Shown piece after piece: positions 11,480-21,421 of a DNA stretch of 64,000 bases (its first letter is position 1; the number at the start of each line of letters is the position of its first letter). A program made the translations under genes and the position numbers. The DNA is from Tolypeutes matacus (taxonomy: Eukaryota; Chordata; Mammalia; Cingulata; Chlamyphoridae), in assembly GCA_026826555.1 (NCBI GenBank), contig JAKSZT010038599.1:5843252-5907251 (forward strand). Direction: 5' to 3'. The notes below the pieces were generated by a model that did no database searches, was not told the DNA's origin, and worked only from the letters and a program-made list of their open reading frames with translations.

Positions 11480-11760
11480 TGTGTAATTTATTGACATGGG
11501 ATCCCAAACAATATCACCTTGAACCAAGGAAACAATCTTGTGTCCAAGAAAGGGCAATGGGCATATGACCATAGATCCATAGTTCTATACCACATTGCCC
11601 AAAAGATGACAGACTCATAAAACATTGGAATAGCCTCTTGAATGGATATGAAGGAGCCAGTTGTAGATGGCATACTATGAGGTAAAGAAGCTGTGTGTTA
11701 GGATCCAGTACACGGCTTAAACATCTGCCATTATATGATGCTCTGACACCATAAGTAGAA
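11480..11760 (+). pseudogene. ERVL integrase remnant
   Basis: Translation in a broken frame gives RLIKHWNSLLNG near 11620-11656. Just upstream come fragments readable as a tryptophan/alanine/aspartate/histidine-rich segment (QWAYDH). These correspond to the end of the integrase catalytic core, where the family has a Glu between Leu-Ile and Trp-Asn; Lys stands there instead. In-frame stops and frameshifts flank the segment. It lies between two family A LTRs on the same strand as the rest of the backbone. Confidence 0.55.
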
Positions 11761-11791
11761 CACGTGGTTCTGGGTTGGAAGTTAGAGTGTC

Positions 11792-12328
11792 TGTAGCAGC
11801 CTGATAATGTTTATGAATTCCAAAAATAGATATTGGATTATGTTTGTAAATGGGTCATTCCTCTGGAAATATTAGATTATATTGGATTCAGAAGTTTTAC
11901 TTTTACTTGATTAAATAATGATTTAGGCTTTGGTTGGACTCACAGAGAAACTGCACCACAGAGAAGGGAGTTTGGAGTATTGATATTGGAGCCTGGGAAG
12001 TAAACATACAGAGAAGCAGATACATAAGGAAGGAAAGAAGGCTTCATTAGACACAGCAGAGGCCCCCTACAGCTGGTCTTGTGGAGAAAGCAGGGTAGTT
12101 GAGCCCAGACAGAAACGAGCCCCAGTAAGAGAGATACCCAGGAAGCCTGAACCCTTGCAGACATCAGCAGCCACGTTGCTACAACATGTGGCAACAGACT
12201 TTGGTGAGGGAAGGAATTTATGCTTTATGGCCTGGTAACTGTAAGTTTCTACCCCAAATAAATACCCTTTATAAAAGCCAACCGATTTCTGGTATTTTAC
12301 ATCAGCACCCCTTTGGCTGTCTAATATA
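11792..12328 (+). mobile_element. solo LTR, family A, diverged
   Basis: Starts TGTAGCAGCCTGATAATGTT and ends TTGGCTGTCTAATATA, with CCCCAAATAAATACCC (polyadenylation signal) near 12252. No clean duplication was seen: GTGTC on the left, ATCTC on the right. It is the third copy in the same orientation within 3.1 kb. Confidence 0.7.
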
Positions 12329-12384
12329 ATCTCTGTACACCATTGCTCATGCTTTAATTTCTTGGGTAACTTAGGTAGATATCA

Positions 12385-12815
12385 ATACAGTGGTTTGGTT
12401 TAAACAATGGGAATTTATTTACGAATGGTTTTGAAGATAAAAGAAAGTCCAAATCATGGTATCATATGGAAATGCTTTTGTCTTGAAGACTGAGGTGTTC
12501 TGGGGTTGGCTGCTGGTGATCCTGGGATCCTTAGCTTGTCATATGGTATGGCAAGGCATGTGGCAGTGTCTACTGGTCTCTCCCTTCTCTTCTGGATTCC
12601 AGTTCTTGCATCTTGTGGCTTTCTCTCTCTCCAAATTTAATTTCATATATAAGGATGCCAATAATAGGATTATGATCCATCCTGACTGAGGTGGGTTACA
12701 TTTTAACTGAAGTAACCTCATCAAAATGAACTACTTACAAGGATTTACTCCCAGAGGAATGGATTAAATGTAAGAATGTATTTCTCTGGGGTACATGCAG
12801 CTTCAAACTACCACA
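12385..12815 (-). mobile_element. LTR, family C, truncated, minus strand
   Basis: The right edge, CTTCAAACTACCACA, is the reverse complement of the family C start (TGTGGCAGTTTGAAG). The left end lacks the usual TGTTTTAGTTTGCTAAAGC segment and enters at GGTTTGGTTTAAACAATGGG. The sister copies are 59280-59858 and 61590-61955. It interrupts the post-integrase part of the ERVL backbone. Confidence 0.7.
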
Positions 12816-13045
12816 ACTCCCCATGATCTTCTTGAGGAATTTGTGCTTTCCATCCTCACTATTTTAGAATTTCTGGGTCATGACATCCTGTTTTCTGCTT
12901 CCTGATCTTTAATCAGACCACATTGTATGAGTACCACTAAATATGAATCTGCAGCTGCCACCTAATCATTTCAGACTCCTCATGCAGATAAACCAGCAAG
13001 CAAAGGAGTTATCATCATTGCAGGGGTGTCATCATACTTTACACA

Positions 13046-14207
13046 CATACAAACAGAAACACTCACACATGCAAAAATGTGTGTGTGCATTTCTTCTTAT
13101 CAAAATAAACTTTTCTTCTAAAAACAATTCCATATTTATTACCAACATCATGTTACTAATGTAAATATAAACTAATTATATTTGAATTATGAACTCCTTA
13201 AATACATTTATTCCTACCATATTGTGGGGGTATGGGATGTGGTGCCCCTGTGATCTGGAAAATCCATGTAACATTTTTTGGCCCTCCCTTCCATACCAGA
13301 GAAGAAGTCTGAATTTTTTCTTTTGCTTTTATGAGGTGTTTACAGTATCTTATTGTAAAATTTGGGTTAAGTAGTTAGTCATAGGCAATACTATACAATA
13401 CTACACATACGTTTTATGCATATCTGAGTTTCTAAACATTTTCTGTGTCATCTGCTGGCCTTCATGTGTCATCCGCAACTTCCACAAAACTCCCAAAATA
13501 TTTTCATTTAATTTCTTATGGCAACCCATGATATATCAAAACCACAATGGGAAAAGTTGTGGAAGGGATAAATGTAAACACATTTTGTTCATGGAATACT
13601 CATAACGATCATTTAAAATCTTCAATTATATAGTCATGCCATGATTCAGAAAACATACTCATAATTGCTTATTGACTCATGATTATATGTATGAGTCAAT
13701 ATATAATATAATGAATTGTGGCATAAAATGATGCATGTGGGAGGTGTAAAACATGTTCAGCAACTAACAATTTGGAAAAAGTAGAAAGAGAAAGGGGGAT
13801 TTTAGATTACAGTAAAAAGAAAGACTGGGAACCAACATACTAGTACCAATATATTATTTCTAGAACAAGAAAATAAAATTTTCTAAATAGTACATAACTG
13901 TAAGAAGTATTTTTAATCATTTAATACCTCAATAAAGTCATTCTTTTTTTGAGAAATCACTATGTGACATTGTTTTAGTTTGCTAAAAGCTGCTGGGATC
14001 AATATTAATATTTATGTTATGCAATATCAAGTTTAGGAGTGAATATTACCAAAGGACTTCTACCCTAATCTGAAGATACTTACTGCATTTCCATTGTATG
14101 CAGTACAGTTGAATATTGTTAGGCAAAAAAAATATGTTTATTACTGTTTTTTAATTAAATATCATTTAAGATGATGTGTATGGCTGCCAAGTTGACAAGG
14201 GGTGGAT
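13046..14207. other. mostly unassigned; short LTR-C scrap near 13972
   Basis: AT-rich. A stretch at about 13972-14000 (TTGTTTTAGTTTGCTAAAAG) is a scrap of the family C LTR end. A short CA/GT-rich patch lies at 13035-13090. Nothing else is recognised. Confidence 0.4.
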
Positions 14208-14645
14208 TGTCATAATTAGACTCATGTATCAACTTGGCCAGGTAATGATGCCTGGTTGTTTGGTCAAGGAAGCACTGGGCTAATTGATATTGTGAGGACA
14301 TTTTATGGACTTAATTCATTAGTAAGTTGATTAATCTAAGCTGATTACATCTATAGTCAACTGAGGAGATTGCCTTCAGCAATGGGAGATGTCTCATCCA
14401 ATCAGTTGAAGGTCTTAAAAGAAGTGATGATTTCAGTAGTGAGAGAAAAAATTTTCATCTCTACTTCAGCCAACCAACTTCCCCGAGGGAATTCATCAAA
14501 AACCTTCATTGGAGTTCCCAAGTTACAGCCTGCCCTATGGAATTTGAAGTTGTTCCTATAGTCATGTGAGACAATTTTATAAAATCTCATCATATTTACA
14601 GATATCTCGTGTAAGATATGTTTCTTTAGAGAACCCTGACTAACA
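14208..14645 (+). mobile_element. 5' LTR of ERVL-class provirus
   Basis: This 438-base LTR has the same layout as the solo LTR at 5546-5995. Shared segments are ATCAACTTGGCCAGGTAATG, TGGTTGTTTGGTCAAGGAAG, GATTACATCTATAGTCAACT and CAGATATCTCGTGTAAGA, with the end GAGAACCCTGACTAACA. It is followed directly by ERVL-like internal sequence on the same strand, which identifies it as the 5' LTR. Its TG start is at 14208. No matching 3' LTR is present in the window. Confidence 0.75.
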
Positions 14646-14803
14646 ACTTGGTTAGTGGTTCTTGAGAAAAAGAATCTTAAATAAAAGGGTTTCTGAATTG
14701 GTTATAGAATTTTTGTAATTGGTTCTTCACTCTGATTAAACTCAAAGACATGAATAACTCTATTTTTAAGAATCTGAATACCATCAATAGTCCATGATGT
14801 GAG

Positions 14804-15067
14804 TTGGCAATAGAGATACACAAAATATCACCACTGGATAAAATTACTTTCATGCTTATAAGAGTCCAGGCTCTGGGTGAGATTATTTTTGAAACTTTAA
14901 CAGGGATTTGTGGAGTTAAAAGGTATGATATTGGCTGGTTATTCCTAAATATGCTGGATCAAGTTATAAAAGAAAGGGATGAGCTGAAGTCTTCATATTT
15001 GCAATTTAATCACCTCATGAAGGATGTGAAAGTTTCTATGTGTGACCTGAAAAAAAATTGTATTTAG
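14804..15067 (+). pseudogene. gag-like remnant (ERVL)
   Basis: An 87-codon open stretch that includes the hydrophilic, helix-prone segment LDQVIKERDELKSSYLQF. It lies where ERVL gag begins, about 160 bases beyond the LTR. The downstream gag region to about 16300 is broken. No major-homology region or zinc knuckle could be picked out. Confidence 0.45.
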
Positions 15068-16344
15068 TGTAGCAACAGACATGAGATCTCTGTAAAGCAG
15101 ACCAATATTCTCATTGTGTGACTAGCAGAACTACAATGGAAACTAAATTGTCAGGCTTGCAGAGTGTCTGCTGTTAAAGTGAGGACATTGAATGGAAAGG
15201 AATGGTATCCTGAAAATTGGAATGGAACATATGGATTGATAATAATGGCTGTGGGGGGCATTGGAACTCTAAATTCTATTGAGTCTTTTGCATGTCCTGA
15301 GGAAACAGACACCTGAACTCCAGACTGCCCTGAGAAAACAGCTTCCCGAAATCCAGTGTGCCCTGAGGATGGTTCTATCCTAGCCTCAGTCTGAAGATAT
15401 TAATCCTGTTTCACTAGATGAAACTTCAATGGAATACCCTGAGGTAACTGGCTTGGAAGAAATTTCTAATCCTTTTTATTATCTACTCTACCACCCCTCT
15501 TTTCTTCCAGACCTATAACTAGACTGAAATCCCAACAGATACAAAAAGTGATGTAGAAAGCATGACCCATGAGGAAGTACACTACACTCCAAAAGAACTG
15601 CAAGAGTTTTCTAATTTATATAGATAGGAATCAGGGGAATATATGTGGGAATGGATATTGAGGGTGTGGGATATAGGTGGAAGAAATATAAAGTTGGATC
15701 AGGCTGAATTTATTGATATGAGCCCATTGAGCAGACATTCTGGGTTCAATAGTATAGCCTGAGGGATTAGAAAAGGGTCTAACAGTTTTTTCAGGTGGCT
15801 GGCATGGACCAAAATATGGCTGACATTACCTGACGTTGAAATGCCAAAATTGCCCTAATATAATATAGATGAGGGGATGCAAAAGCTTAAAGGGAAGAGA
15901 GACTGAAATACTGTAGTGACTCTATCATGTAAGACCTGCTCACCCACCCAGGAATGTTTTGAGGACATACCTTTCACCAGGATTGTTGAAGCTGTGTTTC
16001 ACTAACCCCTGACAGAAATATCCTTTCCTACTGATTTATTCAAGTTATATTTCCTTAGTTTTAAAACCTGATCCCCTTTATGTATATTAATAGGAAACTT
16101 ATCTCACCCTTTGCGTAGTTAATGAGACTATTAGATGATCTAATCCTCAAATCCAGGTTAGATCCTGTGTTTTGTCTTTCACTTAAGAACTGGAATAAAC
16201 TGGATCTAGCAGAAGGAACACGTACAATTAAGAGAAACTAGACCTAAAAGTTACCTTTTCTTCAATATAAAAGTAAAAATTCATGCCCACAGCTGCCATT
16301 GCACCACCATTTTCTTACATGCCACATATGACCAAGCATGTTTT

Positions 16345-16649
16345 TTTTTTATTTTGAACAGTTTTATTGATACATATTAATAAAACATACAATATTTCCA
16401 AAATGTACAATAAATGGTATTTGGTATTATCACATAGTTGTACGTTCACCAATTCAATCACCATTAGAGTATATTCATTATTCCAATATTAATAGTCATA
16501 ATAAAAAAGACAAACAAATAACTGTACCTCTTAATATTCACCTCTCAATCTCTCTAAGGTTCCCCTGCAATGAATAGCTGCTATTTCACTTCCTTCTCTC
16601 CAATTTACTTTGTTTTCATCTTTTAAAATATATATGAAAGAAAAAAAAA
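16345..16649 (-). mobile_element. L1-type 3' fragment (poly-T side left) with 11-bp target duplication
   Basis: A 305-base insertion beginning with a T run on the plus strand, i.e. a poly(A) tail on the minus strand. It is bounded by the 11-mer AAGCATGTTTT at 16334-16344 and 16650-16660. Its body (for example GGTATTATCACATAGTTGTA) recurs in diverged form at about 40387-40540, so it belongs to a repeated family. I take it to be a lineage-specific L1 3' UTR piece. It interrupts the gag/pro region of the ERVL provirus and is therefore younger. Confidence 0.75.
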
Positions 16650-17479
16650 AAGCATGTTTTGAAACAGTTCATGTTCAGCTAAGACCCACCTTCTACCTCA
16701 CATAATCACATCCATCTGCCTCATTATGCGAAACCAGCCCCCATAAAATCACATAAAAATCAATACAACTTTCAGCTCAGGGAGACTGATTTGGGCAAAT
16801 TCCTGTCCCCTAGTCTTGTCTGGGCTGGCCTTTGCTAAAAACTCTTTTCTCAGAATCCTGATGTCACTGTATTGGCATTGTGCACATCTGGGAAAAGGAC
16901 TCACGAGCAATTTTGCTGTGAGGAGTAAATTTGGGAGACTAACTCCATCTCCAGCTCTGTGGTTGATATTTTCTGTAGGTGAGATATTACCATGGGAACT
17001 GCTTTCACTGAACTGGGATCCTTAAAAAGAATAAGGATGAATGGATCTTGGGTTGGCAGAAGTGAAGTGGCATCACTTAATTACCAAAGACAAGGTGGGA
17101 GTAGCTACCACAATGAACAGCAGTCTCAAGACAGCAATCAAAATAGTCTGAGTAGCAGAGACTTATGGCATTGACTAATAGATCCTGGTGTACCTAGAAG
17201 TGAAATAGAAAGGCAGTCTACTAAGTTCCCACTTTATCTAAGCAGAAGAGTTCTAGTCAAGTCAACAAAACCCTAAATTGAGTTACAGAAACAGAGGGTC
17301 ATGACCCCTTAATCAGTTCCCAGACTTGAGACAGCTTACAGACCCAGAGCTCTTTGAATGAGGGAAAGGCCAAGTCCCCTTGGGGAAGACCTCTACTACA
17401 CTGCCAAAAATTTATGCTGTTAATCATTCTCCTAGCCTTCCCCAAAGAGACCTAAAACCTTTTGCCAAGATAACTGCAT

Positions 17480-17760
17480 TGGGGAAAAGGGAATGATCAG
17501 ACATTTCTGGGACAATTAGACATTGGCTCAGAAGTGATATTAATTCCAGAGACAAAAATTTCACTGTGCCTCACCAGTTAGAGTAGTAGAGGGAAGTCAG
17601 ATGATTGATAGAGTTTTAGATAAGGTCCATCTCACAGTGGGTCCAGTGGGTCCCTGGACCCAATTTGTAGTTAATTCCCCAGTTCCAGAATACATAATTG
17701 AAATAGACATATTCAGCAACTGGTAAAATTCCCACATTGCTTCACTAACTTGTGGGGTAA
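17480..17760 (+). pseudogene. retroviral protease remnant (ERVL)
   Basis: One frame reads GQLDIGSEVILIP, with the active-site tripeptide region at 17519-17530. Aspartyl proteases of retroviruses have Asp-Thr/Ser-Gly there; here the middle residue is Ile while the Asp and Gly remain. The flanking sequence is broken by stops. The position between gag and RT fits. Confidence 0.6.
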
Positions 17761-17939
17761 GACGATTATGGTAAGAAAGGTCAAGTGGAAACTACTAAAC
17801 TGCCCGTTCCTTGCAAAATAGTAACTTGAAAGCAATACCAGATTTCTGGAGGCATTGCAGAAATCAATGCCACCATCAAGGACTTGCAGGGGTGGTGATT
17901 CCTACTGCATCCCCTGTCAACCTTCCTGTTTGACCTGTT

Positions 17940-18480
17940 CAGAAAGCAGATGGATATTGGAGGAGGACAGTGGATTATCATAAACTTAACCAGGTGATGA
18001 CTTCAATTTCAGCTGCTGTTCCAGATGTGTTATCATTGCTCGAGCAAATCAACACAACTGCTGGTACCTGGTATGCAGCTATTGATATGGATTTTTTTTT
18101 TTCTCAATTACTGTTATTACGGACCACCAGAAACAGTTTGCTTTCAGTTGGCAAGGCCAGCAATATACCTTCACAGTCCTACCTCAGGAGTATATCAACC
18201 CTCCAGCCCTATGTCATAATATTGTCCACAGGAAACTTGATCATCTCTTTCTCCAACAAGTCATCACATTGCTCCATTATGTTGATGATATCATGTTGAT
18301 TGGCCCTAGTAAGCAAGAAGAAGCAACTACTCTAGACTTATTGTTAAGATATTTGTGTGCCAGAAGATTGGACATGAATCCAACAAAAATACAAGGGCCT
18401 TCCACCTCAGTGAAATTTCTAGGTGTCCAGTCATGTGGAGCATGTCAAGATATCCCTTCTAATGTAAAAGGTTAGCTGTT
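17940..18480 (+). pseudogene. reverse transcriptase remnant (ERVL)
   Basis: The first part translates to VDYHKLNQV and then [11 protein letters not shown], corresponding to the RT region with the first catalytic aspartate (motif A). After a frameshift, a second open stretch begins [11 protein letters not shown]. Its Tyr-Val-Asp-Asp catalytic box is at 18278-18289, and KFLGVQ lies about 45 residues downstream. The catalytic aspartates are preserved although the frame is not continuous. YVDD followed by the KFLG-type segment is typical of ERVL pol. Confidence 0.8.
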
Positions 18481-19119
18481 GCTTATGACCCTTCCCATGG
18501 CTGAATAAGAGGCACAACACCTAGTTGGCCTCTTCAGTTTTTGGAGACAACATATTTCTCCATGGGTGTGCTACTCTAGCCTGCTTACCAAGTAATGAGA
18601 AAAGCTGTTAGTTTTGAATGAGGACCAGAAGAGGAGGCTATGTGACAGGCCAAGTCTGCTGTGTAAGCTGCTCTGCCACTTGGGTCATATGATCCAGCAT
18701 ATCCAATGGTGCTGAAGGTATCAGTGACAAATAGAGATGCTGCCTAGAGTCTTTGGCAAGCCCCTATGTAAGAACCACAATGAAAGCCCTTAGGATTTTG
18801 GAGCAAAGTTTTGCCATCCTCTCTAGAAAGCTACCCTCCTCTTGAGAAACAGCTTCAGCATGACACTGGGCCATCATGGAAACTGAATGCTTAACCATGG
18901 GCCACCAAGTTACCATGAGACCAGAGTTGCCTATCATGATCAAGGTGTTATACAGCCCAACAAACCATAAAATTTGATGTGCACAGCAGCACTCCATGAT
19001 AAAATGGAATTTGTATACATAAGATAGGACTTGAGCAGTTCCTGAGGCACAAGTTACATGAAGAAGTGGCCCAAATGCTCATGGCTACCACTCCTGCCAT
19101 ATTATCTTCTCTAGTTCTT

Positions 19120-19560
19120 TACAATTTATTGAGTGAGGAAGATAAACTTGGGGCTTGTTTACAGGTGGTTCAGCATGACATTCAGATATCAACCAAAGTG
19201 GACACTGCAGCTGCTTTCAGCTGAATGACAATGGTGAGGGAAAGTCCTCTCAGTGGGCAGAACTTCAACCAGGTTGTTCATTTTCCTTGAAAGGAGATAT
19301 GGCTAGAGGTGCATTTGTACACTGATTTATGGGCTGTCACCAATGTTTTGGCTGGATGATCAGGACCTTGGAAAGAACATGATTGGAAAATTGGTGACAA
19401 AAGGTTCTAGGGAAGAGGCATGTGGATAGACCTTTCAGAGTGTGCAGAAAATATGAAAATATTTGTGTCCCACATGAATGCTCACCAGAGGGTGAGTTCA
19501 GCAGAGGAAGATGTGAATAATCAAGTGGATAAGATGAACTGTTTTGTTGATACCAATTAG
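19120..19560 (+). pseudogene. RNase H remnant (ERVL)
   Basis: A segment at 19158-19175 translates to FTGGSA followed by a stop. The family has an Asp at the third position, the first metal-binding residue, so it is changed to Gly. Downstream, YTDLWAVTNVLAG keeps the later Asp, followed by a stop in place of the expected Trp. The region aligns by eye with the RNase H remnant in the other ERVL fossil at 9783-10529. Confidence 0.65.
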
Positions 19561-19739
19561 CTGCTATCCCCAGCCACTCCTGTCATTGCCCAACGGGTAA
19601 ATGAACAAAGTGGCCGGTGGTAGGGATGGTGGTTGTGTATGGGCTCACCAAGGCTGACCTAGCTACAGCCACTGCTGAGTGCCCAATCTACCAGCAGCAG
19701 AGACCCACACTCAACCCCTGATATGGCACCATTCCCTAA

Positions 19740-20150
19740 GGTGATCAGCCTCCTACCTGGTGGTAGATTGATTACATTGAACCACTTCCACCATGGAAGG
19801 GAGAGAAATTTGTTCTAGCTGGAATAGACATATTTCAGATAAGGTTTGCCTTCCCCACATGCAATACTTCTGCCAAAACTACCACTTGTGAACTTAGTAA
19901 ATGCGTTATCCCCTTCATGGTATTCCACACAGCATTGTTTCTGACCAAGGAATCCGCTTCACAGCAAATGCTGTACAGGAATGGGCACATGCTCATGGAA
20001 TCCATTAATTTTACCATGTTCCCCAAGCAGCTGGATTGATATAATGGGGTATGATCTTTTGACGACTCAATTATGGTGCCAACTAGGTGGCAATAGCTCG
20101 CAGGGCAGGGCAATAATCTCCATGATACGGTGAATCAGTGTGCACTCTAT
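19740..20150 (+). pseudogene. integrase core remnant (ERVL)
   Basis: One frame reads IDYIEPLPPWKGEKFVLAG and then GIDIFQIRFAFP, typical of the integrase core surrounding its first catalytic Asp. The region of the second Asp is frameshifted. The position of the third catalytic residue (Glu in the D,D-35-E triad) is occupied by a TAA stop at 20042-20044, read in the frame AGLI-stop-WG. The enzyme is dead. Confidence 0.65.
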
Positions 20151-20455
20151 GGTGCTATTTTTGTCCTATAGCCAAGATTCACTGGTCCAAGAATGAAGGG
20201 GTGGCTTTGGGAATGGAACACATGCTGATACCCCTAGTGATCCACTAGGAAAATGTTTGCTTCTTGTTTCTGCAACCTTAAGCTCTGCTGTTCTATAGGT
20301 CTTAGTTCCAAAAGGAGGAGTACTTCCACCAGGAGATACATTAACAAATCCATTGAACTGGAAGTTAAGATTGCCACAGCCATGCTTTGAGCTGAGCATT
20401 TCACATGCAGAAACGCAATCAGCACAGGGTGCAATGGGTACTATCATGTCCATTG

Positions 20456-20920
20456 TTAAAAGAAAGAAATTGTGTCATATATAAATTAAGTAATTAAGCC
20501 ATAATCATTCTTAATACATGAACTACATAGAATGTAGTGATAGGAGTATCTAATGGCAATTTGTAAAATAATATTAGCCAACAGTGTTAAGTTCTTTTCC
20601 TGCTTTCCCTAGGAATGCTTCACTATTTGCTCTGTGACATCCTTTTCTACTTTCTTGGACTTAATGTACTATATCAAATAATTTTCATATTCTTTAGATT
20701 CTATCACCTGACAAATAGATTGACATTCTTATTAGAACTATTAATAAAGTACTAAGTCTATTTAGACATGGACGAATATTTAAGGTAAGTACCAATTTTT
20801 TCATTCATTGAATCAAATTTTCATTTAGAAACCATAACTTCTTTCTTCCTGTTTCTGTTCTGCCTTAACCAGACGCATTTTTTTCCAGAAGTGCTATCTA
20901 GACACATTATAAGGCAGGGC
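20456..20920. other. no assignable feature
   Basis: AT-rich interval between the truncated provirus and a MIR element. Nothing recognised. Confidence 0.4.
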
Positions 20921-21135
20921 TAAGGAGACCAAAACATTGGAGTCAGGCCTAAAGAGGCTTGAATTCCAGCTCATGCAGCAACTTGCTGAGACATCTTAGG
21001 CAAGCTGTACAAATATCTCAAGCCTCTATTCCCTTATCTATAAAATGTGCAAGCTTATTCTTCTTTATAAAGGTGCTCAGACAAGTGCTTGGCACATAGT
21101 AAATATTCAACAGATGTTACCTATAATTATCTTTA
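20921..21135 (+). repeat. MIR SINE
   Basis: Shows the MIR order: GGAGTCAGGCC, then TTGAATTCCAGCTCATGC (the tRNA-like/core boundary), the CTTAGGCAAGCTGTAC segment, CTTATCTATAAAATGTGC and finally GTGCTTGGCACATAGTAAAT. This is a nearly complete, diverged mammalian-wide MIR on the plus strand. Confidence 0.85.
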
Positions 21136-21368
21136 TTATTGTTATTAAACAAAGAATTAATGGGCTATAAATAAGATCAATTGAAGAAACATCAAAAGTT
21201 GATGTCTCTTAACGGCCAATTTCTTGGGCCATTGATTTTGAAAATAAAGATTAAATCAGCCATACTCAACCCAAAACAAAAGTTACATCTTTCTAACTAT
21301 GCTACAAATTTCAAAACTTGAATTCTACTTCATGGCATAACATGATTAAAAAAAAAAAACAAAAAAAA

Positions 21369-21421
21369 CAATGTGTGTCCATATTAAGAATAACAGCATT
21401 CTTAATATATATCCAGTTTAT
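21369..21421 (+). repeat. left copy of 53-bp flanking repeat
   Basis: Matches 23618-23670 at 48 of 53 positions. It contains the perfect inverted repeat TATTAAGAAT / ATTCTTAATA around a 6-base loop. Upstream is a TT followed by an A run (from about 21348), the kind of site cut by L1 endonuclease. It is best explained as the left target-site duplication of the insertion that follows. Confidence 0.7.

Larger units (their letters stand above)
8930..13045 (+). mobile_element. decayed ERVL-class internal region with four nested LTRs
   Basis: After removing the LTRs at 9224-9782, 10530-11152, 11792-12328 and about 12385-12815, about 1.9 kb of backbone remains. It reads in the order of an ERVL pol gene. 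Part of 9783-10529 aligns by eye with the RNase H segment of the provirus at 14208-20455 (shared AAAGGAACATG-type, GACAATAAGGT-type and AATGCTTACCAG-type segments). The 11153-11791 part holds an integrase remnant, and 12816-13045 matches the post-integrase segment seen again near 20350-20455. All frames are broken. The assignment rests on eye alignment to the second provirus and on family knowledge; the left edge is uncertain. Confidence 0.6.
14646..20455 (+). mobile_element. ERVL-class provirus internal region (defective)
   Basis: The 5.8-kb region after the 5' LTR holds, in order, a gag-like open frame, a protease motif, reverse transcriptase, RNase H and integrase. This is the gag-pro-pol order of class III endogenous retroviruses. 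No env is recognised, as expected for ERVL. It is interrupted by a 305-base L1-like fragment at 16345-16649. Every domain carries stops or frameshifts and several catalytic codons are lost, so it is a fossil. The 3' end stops near 20455 without an LTR, which implies a truncation or a later deletion. Confidence 0.78.

Noticed and set aside
13035..13090. CA/GT microsatellite
   Set aside because: Too short and interrupted to list as a repeat of its own.
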